Positions 55,601 to 57,884 of a stretch of DNA of 57,884 nucleotides are shown one piece after another. Numbering within the stretch: the stretch's first letter is position 1; the number at the start of each line of letters is the position of its first letter. The stretch is from an uncultured Geobacteraceae bacterium (GTDB taxonomy: Bacteria; Desulfobacterota; Desulfuromonadia; Geobacterales; Pseudopelobacteraceae), in the NCBI GenBank assembly GCA_903876875.1, contig CAIRBT010000155.1:1-57884 (forward strand), read 5' to 3'. A model generated the notes under the pieces. That model did not search any database, had not been told where the DNA came from, and saw only the letters and a list, made by a program, of their open reading frames with translations. Made by a program: the position numbers and the translations under genes.

Positions 55601-57834
55601 ATACCCTTGGCAATAACATGGCTGACAATTATGCCATTTCGACGGTTACCACAACCGGCAGCATCAGCACCGCACCGATTACCATAACCGTTGCCAATGT
55701 TACCAAAACCTATGATGGCGGTACCTCAGCCATCAGTACCCCGGTTGTCTCCAGCGGTACCCTGTTTACCGGCGATTCCATCAGCGGCACCATCGCCTTT
55801 GCCGACAAAAATGTCGGTATCGGCACCAAAACCGTAGCCATCAGTAATGTCACTGTGGGCGATGGTATCACCAACAGTAACTATGCCGTGACGCTGGTTG
55901 ATAACACCACCAGTACCATCAGGCCCTATGCGGTTAATCTGACCGGAAGCCGGGTCTATGACGGCACCGCTTCCGTTGCCAGCGGCATCTTTACCATGGG
56001 AACCCTGGTTGGCAGTGAAACCCTCACCCTGACCGGCAGCGGCACTCTGGAAAACAAGAATGTCGGCAGTGGCAAGGGTGTCGCCATTGCTACACTTTCC
56101 CTCGGCAACGGTACCCTTGGCGGCCTTGCTGCCAACTACACCCTGACCGGCGGCACGCTGACGGCAACCATTACCGCCGCACCGCTCACCATAAGTACCG
56201 GTAATGTTACGAAAACATATGATGGGGGGCTGTCAGCGGCCGGCAGTGCCACGACGACCGTCGGTACCCTGTACAGTGGCGATACGCTGGTCGGCGGCAG
56301 TTTTGCCTTTACCGATAAGAATGCCGGATCGGGAAATAAAACCGTCACCGTGGGGGGCGTTACGGTCAATGATGGCAATGGTGGAGCCAATTACTCGGTT
56401 ACCTTTGCCCCCAATACCACAAGTAGTATCAGTCCGAAACTGCTCACCTCGACGTTTACCGGTGAAGTGAGCAAGGTCTATGACGGGGTGACCGGTGCCG
56501 ACCTCTCCAGCGGCATAACCTGGAACGTTATTGGCGCCGTTGCCGGTGAGACCGTTGCCTTGACCGCTGCCGCTCCGACTTCCGGCAGTTATGCCGGGAG
56601 TAACGTCGGCTACGGCCAGGTGGTTTCGGCAAACATCTCCGGCAGCACCTTCAGTTACACCAATGCAGCGGCAGGAAACTATACCGTGCCGACGACAAGC
56701 ACCGGTTTCGGTGATATTACCCCCCGTGCAATCACGGTAACCGCCAATGACCGGAACAAAACCTATGGTTCCTCACTGACACTTGGCAGCAGTGCCTTTG
56801 CCATTGGCGGGGCGGGGATGGCCACCGGCCAGGATATTTCTGCCGTTACCCTGACCTCGGCAGGTGCCGCGGCAACGGCACACCGTGCCGATGGCGACCT
56901 GGGGATGGGGCTTTATGCGCTTACGGCCAGCGGTGCCACCGGCACCTTTACGTCGAGTAACTACACTATTTCCTATGTGCCGGGCACCTTGACGGTCGCA
57001 CCGAAAGCGTTGACGGCAACGGTTGCCTCAACCAGCAGCACCTATGGTACCCTTGCCGGTACCGGTGCGGTTACCCTGACCGGTAAGGTGACCGGTGACG
57101 CCCTGGCCACCATGGTTGGTACCTTTACTGATGCTGGTCTCGGCACGCCGGTCACCCTGTCCGCAACGACGAATGCCGGTGCGTACACCCAGTCCGTCAC
57201 CGCCCTGACCGGCGTGCGGGCCTCCGATTACTCGCTGGCTTTGAGTGATATCACTGCCGGTACGTTGACGATTAACCCGAAACAGTTGACCGCCAGCATC
57301 AGTGGGACGGCGGACAAGGTTTATGACGGCACCACCGCCATCAGCCTCACCGGTGCGGGATATACCCTCTTTGGCCTGGTTGGCAGCGAGAGCTTTACCG
57401 TGAGCAATACACCGTTAACCGGAACGCTTTCCTTGAAGGATGCCGGAGTCCGCACGGTTACCGTTGACCTGACAGCCGCCACGTTCACTGCAGGTAATAA
57501 TGCGTTGACCACCAACTACCTGCTGCCGGTTGCCACCGGCAGTGCCACCGTGACGCCTCGACCGATTACCATAACCGCAGGAGATGGCAGTAAGAGCTAT
57601 GGTGCTGCGTACAGTGGGGTTGGCAGCGGGCAGACGTCGTTTACCGTTGGTGGCAGTGGTATGGCGGTTGTGGACTCTGTCAGTGAAACCATTGACAGCG
57701 TGACCCTGGCTTCTGCCGGTGCTGCGGCATCGGCACACCGGGCTAAACCGAATCGCGAAAATTTTGGCCCTAAACTCACGAAAACGCCAAATCAACTGTT
57801 TTCATATTTTGAACCTGCCGTATCATATTTTTGA
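46612..57834 (+). CDS. Giant TpsA-type filamentous adhesin with YDG/MBG repeats, probably truncated
   Basis: The 3740-residue exoprotein begins with an extended signal peptide (MNKSFRLIWNNAKQLWIIAAE), followed by the TPS/haemagglutination domain (about residues 60-300: GTRMNINQSTQSAILNWQTFNIG; INPAGVLFGPSSSVNVGG), a Gly/Ser/Thr-rich beta-helix passenger (about 300-1135) including GGDGGWVETSG, and about thirty YDG/MBG repeats to about residue 3705. It is exported by the TpsB at 43528 and should mediate surface or cell-cell attachment under c-di-GMP control. The last 25 residues (AKPNRENFGPK onward) leave the repeat pattern abruptly, so the 3' end is probably interrupted by an insertion. Confidence 0.9.
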   Translation: MNKSFRLIWNNAKQLWIIAAEIIKGNGGPPPVKGAVVTAATMMVLTGAMGSSAATLPQSALPTGGQVAAGQAVISQSGTRMNINQSTQSAILNWQTFNIGAQSLVNFTQPNSTSTALNRVLTTDPSQIYGSLSATGRVFLINPAGVLFGPSSSVNVGGLVASTMDIADNDFMARRYTFNRNGSTGSIITQGTITVAEGGFAALLAPEVRNEGIITARMGSVALAAGEKVTLNFNGSNLLGVSVDPATIATLIENKHLIQAEGGQVVMAASAANKLYGSTINNSGTVSATSLVNMGGVIKLVGDTINVTSGSVIEAKGATGGGTILIGGEAHGSGTTPHAQTVTVESGAAIDASATQTGAGGRVVVWSDTATNMYGAIVARGGLQGGDGGWVETSGPTLNLSGTVDAGSNSGAHGYWLLDPNDLTITSSGSSVTGGTAYQPGTTGTILNTSINSALNAGSNVTIATSAAGTGGSGNITVSAAITATTNASATTAANSPTLLLQADNDITIGAGIDVRANVQLKAGRNITDTGGYTLKTYGQDVVFNSRANNATYGTIDVESATIQTNGGNISMYGGTAVGGYAVGGSWGLYTSSDTINAGGGNILMAGQSLTGNYYGGLRIGYDSIVTSGSGTITLKGDATLGNSGNHGTGLYLGASSITTGSGALSITGTTNGWYGNPAGTSIVQNGIFIEANVGALNITSSGGNITLTGTNSSTSGYAQAGIQLMYGNSSTTISTTGTGSVTINGTGGSGYYYYGPNGAIVFGSNYYGSNPASTWNYNPPVYISTVAGDININATSGGSTALYIYSSASKIYSTSGNITITATNPGTTIATPSGSQIGYNSGAGTTGNITLIADNLASFYSTVKGTGTLTFQPASTSASIGLGGSSGYTLNIPSSWLTGGSYFTTGFSSFVVGRGDSTGGITVNSSLSNVTGSLSLLEGTGAITISNAISLYNGITNGYNLTLQSRGSVTQSAAFTNVAGLELLGTGGSFTLQNAGNSFAKLAAATGSLKLVNSRSLLIDEVGGTAGVTTTVATNWTDIAVTGASSDLQVNAPIVTVNSLDLAVGRNYLNYYGSNALTASRWLVYSASPVGDIFNAQDSTNAAVWSKTSAGYAPAAVTETGNRYLFASASAPLAVVFSKMYDGLATVTGTASVDNAVFGMAVTFTGSAATADKNVGSGKALTSNSLALTAGSPLYTLTGATVTITPRPLALTATYNGLTAVTSGATVTNLVSGDAANTVVLSGTGWMANRNAGTSKVYSSGTLTLSGSNAANYTVNNGRITINPLAVTLSGSRVYDGTATAAAAVVTVTNAIGSDVVTLSGSGTLASRNSGAESISSMTGLTLTGAAAANYTLSGATGSVTIAKAPLILSAIPDAKTYDGLLTAAATPVISGSVGTGDTLSVSEAYATVGVASGKTLTVSYSLSDGNSGNNYTVTTISNSNGQIFKAPLTITLTPNGATRVYDSTTTTNNSAFTTSMLAAYSPVGLVNSETANGIGLTLSGLLAFNGSTSTVIKGVGSYSPDRGTLAFTESSGNYAITTNFVNASNNQYVITKAPLTISGTRVYDGTTNAFAANLSISSGKYSSDTVTLTGATTVADKNVGSNKTLTSVTGITLAGADAGNYVVTGGTLSITAQTITLTAQANTKYYDGTTAAAATPVVSGMVFAGDTLAANETYTSTTAGTGKTLAVNYSLSDGNSGGNYIVNLTNNTSSVINKGSLTISLIPNRVTKVYDGTTLNTTTFSQDLSNYTITGIASGQTATSIGLTISGSMAFNGSTSTVVKNAGTYGMSSGTLSLSELTNNYSVSFDNTVGNQYVITKAPLTVSGTRVYDATATVASTALTTFSGLIGQDSVSMYGGNGTLSSKAVGTNRSVTLGTLAIGGTDGGNYSLTGATLTVTPATVTVTGLSAANKVYNQSATATLSGGTLSGVISGDTVTLSLGTATFADNNAGNGKSVTVTGTTIGGTDQSNYILVAPTGLTANITPKALTITGVTTSDKVYDGTTVAALSGGTISGVISGDTVTVGAATGSFADANAASGKAVTVKGFALSGLDATNYSLTLPTSLTATITPAPLTMTAVSDAIVYGDTQPATFAVKYSGFVNGENASTLSGAVVMRTSSSIDAGVYSGDLVPYGTAQNYTITKVSADYTIYQAGTLLIKADSTSRVYGAADPTFTYTVGGLKNGNSAAQVVSAATVTPSSTSTSGVGNYTLTPSAVNLTTLGSTNYDINQVVYFTGNYSIIPKNLTVTAASGVTKTYDGTTNLPGSGYTVSGIVGSDAVSVGGTGAFSGKNVGTGISFTVSDLSLTGAGAANYALATSSVSGSGTITAKTLGVSNVTVADKVYDGARTATVSGGDLSGLIAGDTVTFSLGSATFADKNVANNKAVTVTGTTISGMNSGNYLISNPSGLTASITPAALTITGVTAADKVYNRSTAATISGGALSGKVSGDTVTLTLGTASFADWNVGSNKAVTVAGSTIGGSDAGNYTVTNPAGLTASITPFALTATGVTAGNKVYDQTATATIQAGGSLNTFSGDTVTITGGSGNFADKNVANGKTVTITGLTLSGSAAGNYTVNIPTGITADITPLTLTATTLVTTNKVYDGTRTATFTGGVMDGIYSGDVVTLALGAANFDTKNVGDNKAVTLSSAGLAGYDAGNYTLTTPTVTAASITKAPLTVSLSASNKVYDGTDTASATLRITSGLVGSETVTASGSATFNSKNVLTANLVTVNSTALADGSNGGLASNYSLAAGQTVAAAITPASLTATVAAPNKVYDGTTAATPTLTITGGLVGSEIVTATGSATFNSRNVLDANLVTVNSVALANGSGGGLASNYTLSAGETVAASITTKGLTVTGLSAANKMYDGTTSAVVSGGALQGIVGSDTVNLVQGAATFASKNVGTGLMVTAVASSLTGTDAGNYTVSAATSFTASITKAPLTLTTSSDSKPYDGTVTSAGNVLVSGSKATNDTVTVAQVFDSKNAGSRSLVITPATYTIVDTLGNNMADNYAISTVTTTGSISTAPITITVANVTKTYDGGTSAISTPVVSSGTLFTGDSISGTIAFADKNVGIGTKTVAISNVTVGDGITNSNYAVTLVDNTTSTIRPYAVNLTGSRVYDGTASVASGIFTMGTLVGSETLTLTGSGTLENKNVGSGKGVAIATLSLGNGTLGGLAANYTLTGGTLTATITAAPLTISTGNVTKTYDGGLSAAGSATTTVGTLYSGDTLVGGSFAFTDKNAGSGNKTVTVGGVTVNDGNGGANYSVTFAPNTTSSISPKLLTSTFTGEVSKVYDGVTGADLSSGITWNVIGAVAGETVALTAAAPTSGSYAGSNVGYGQVVSANISGSTFSYTNAAAGNYTVPTTSTGFGDITPRAITVTANDRNKTYGSSLTLGSSAFAIGGAGMATGQDISAVTLTSAGAAATAHRADGDLGMGLYALTASGATGTFTSSNYTISYVPGTLTVAPKALTATVASTSSTYGTLAGTGAVTLTGKVTGDALATMVGTFTDAGLGTPVTLSATTNAGAYTQSVTALTGVRASDYSLALSDITAGTLTINPKQLTASISGTADKVYDGTTAISLTGAGYTLFGLVGSESFTVSNTPLTGTLSLKDAGVRTVTVDLTAATFTAGNNALTTNYLLPVATGSATVTPRPITITAGDGSKSYGAAYSGVGSGQTSFTVGGSGMAVVDSVSETIDSVTLASAGAAASAHRAKPNRENFGPKLTKTPNQLFSYFEPAVSYF
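50020..57735 (+). repeat. About thirty YDG/MBG repeats within the adhesin
   Basis: Units of about 75-90 residues each start with a K-x-YDGTT-like strand and contain FADKNVGxxK and NYT-like segments. By eye I counted about thirty starts. Several units vary the core (YNQS, YDQT, YGDT, YGAA), with MBG-type units near 52850-53330 and 56740-57240. Similar DNA units favour recombination and length change. Confidence 0.8.
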
Positions 57835-57884
57835 TTGATTTACATCTTTTTGAACAGTCCACCAGCAAGCCTGTCAAAGTCGAA
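57736..57884 (+). other. Breakpoint sequence ending the adhesin frame
   Basis: After CACACCGGGC the DNA departs from the repeat seen at 56880-56950 and becomes more AT-rich, with a stop at 57832-57834. It looks like the edge of an inserted element, but the window ends before inverted repeats or a transposase can be seen. Confidence 0.4.

Noticed and set aside
46612-57834. Many long open frames on the reverse strand of the adhesin
   Set aside because: They arise from the biased composition of the Thr/Gly/Ser repeats; they lack ribosome binding sites and recognisable domains.

Overview
The window looks like a chromosome segment of an anaerobic or microaerophilic Gram-negative bacterium, most likely a Geobacter- or Desulfuromonas-like member of the former Deltaproteobacteria. 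The clues are a c-di-GMP-I (GEMM-I) riboswitch, corrinoid methyltransferases with a reductive activator, a ferredoxin-dependent 2-oxoacid oxidoreductase, nitrogenase-family proteins, a DUF3034 outer-membrane protein, bacteriohemerythrin and several Rrf2 regulators. This placement is inference. No tRNA, rRNA or CRISPR array was seen.

Layout. 1-4600: a PD-(D/E)XK transposase-like nuclease cut by the window edge, a DnaQ-type exonuclease, a reverse-strand set of small-molecule enzymes, and a type III toxin-antitoxin locus of the TenpIN kind, with two 42-base RNA repeats, a terminator and the toxin gene. 4700-37400: a large sulfur and C1 locus. It contains (A) a periplasmic binding protein, a corrinoid protein, three UroD/MtaA-type methyltransferases and a RACE activator; (B) an ABC importer with three tandem binding proteins and a NifD-like protein; (C) a MetY-type O-acetylhomoserine sulfhydrylase, a DUF3034 outer-membrane protein and a NifH-like protein; (E) a DUF2325 protein; (D) a radical SAM protein, an FMN-binding protein, an SsuABC-like importer, an Ntn hydrolase, an acyl-CoA ligase, a 2-oxoacid:ferredoxin oxidoreductase and a rhodanese; and (F) an Rrf2 regulator, cysteine synthase, NifB, a NifX-like protein and a second Rrf2 regulator. 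37400-42900: an Old Yellow Enzyme, a third Rrf2 regulator next to a catalytically dead cysteine-synthase paralogue, a chemoreceptor and an MFS transporter. 43290-57834: a c-di-GMP riboswitch followed by a two-partner secretion system with a TpsB transporter, a Skp-like chaperone, a SapC-like protein and an adhesin of about 3740 residues with some thirty YDG/MBG repeats. The adhesin reading frame ends abruptly in unrelated sequence.

The main observation is that blocks A to F each begin with the same leader: a conserved TGAC, a short covarying hairpin with an AAAA-type loop, and AGGYC forming the 5' arm of a strong intrinsic terminator. A decayed seventh copy lies at 37321-37370. This ties the nitrogenase-like genes, the corrinoid methyltransferases, MetY, cysteine synthase, NifB and the importers into one attenuator-controlled regulon. 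The working idea is an organosulfur acquisition system. Importers take up small methylated or sulfonated compounds, corrinoid methyltransferases and a nitrogenase-like reductase break C-S or C-methyl bonds, and MetY and CysK assimilate the released thiol or sulfide. It resembles the known methylthio-alkane reductase logic but differs in parts: no NifK-like partner is visible, the NifD-like protein keeps all five metallocluster-ligand positions, and the NifH-like protein lacks the segment carrying both [4Fe-4S] cysteines.
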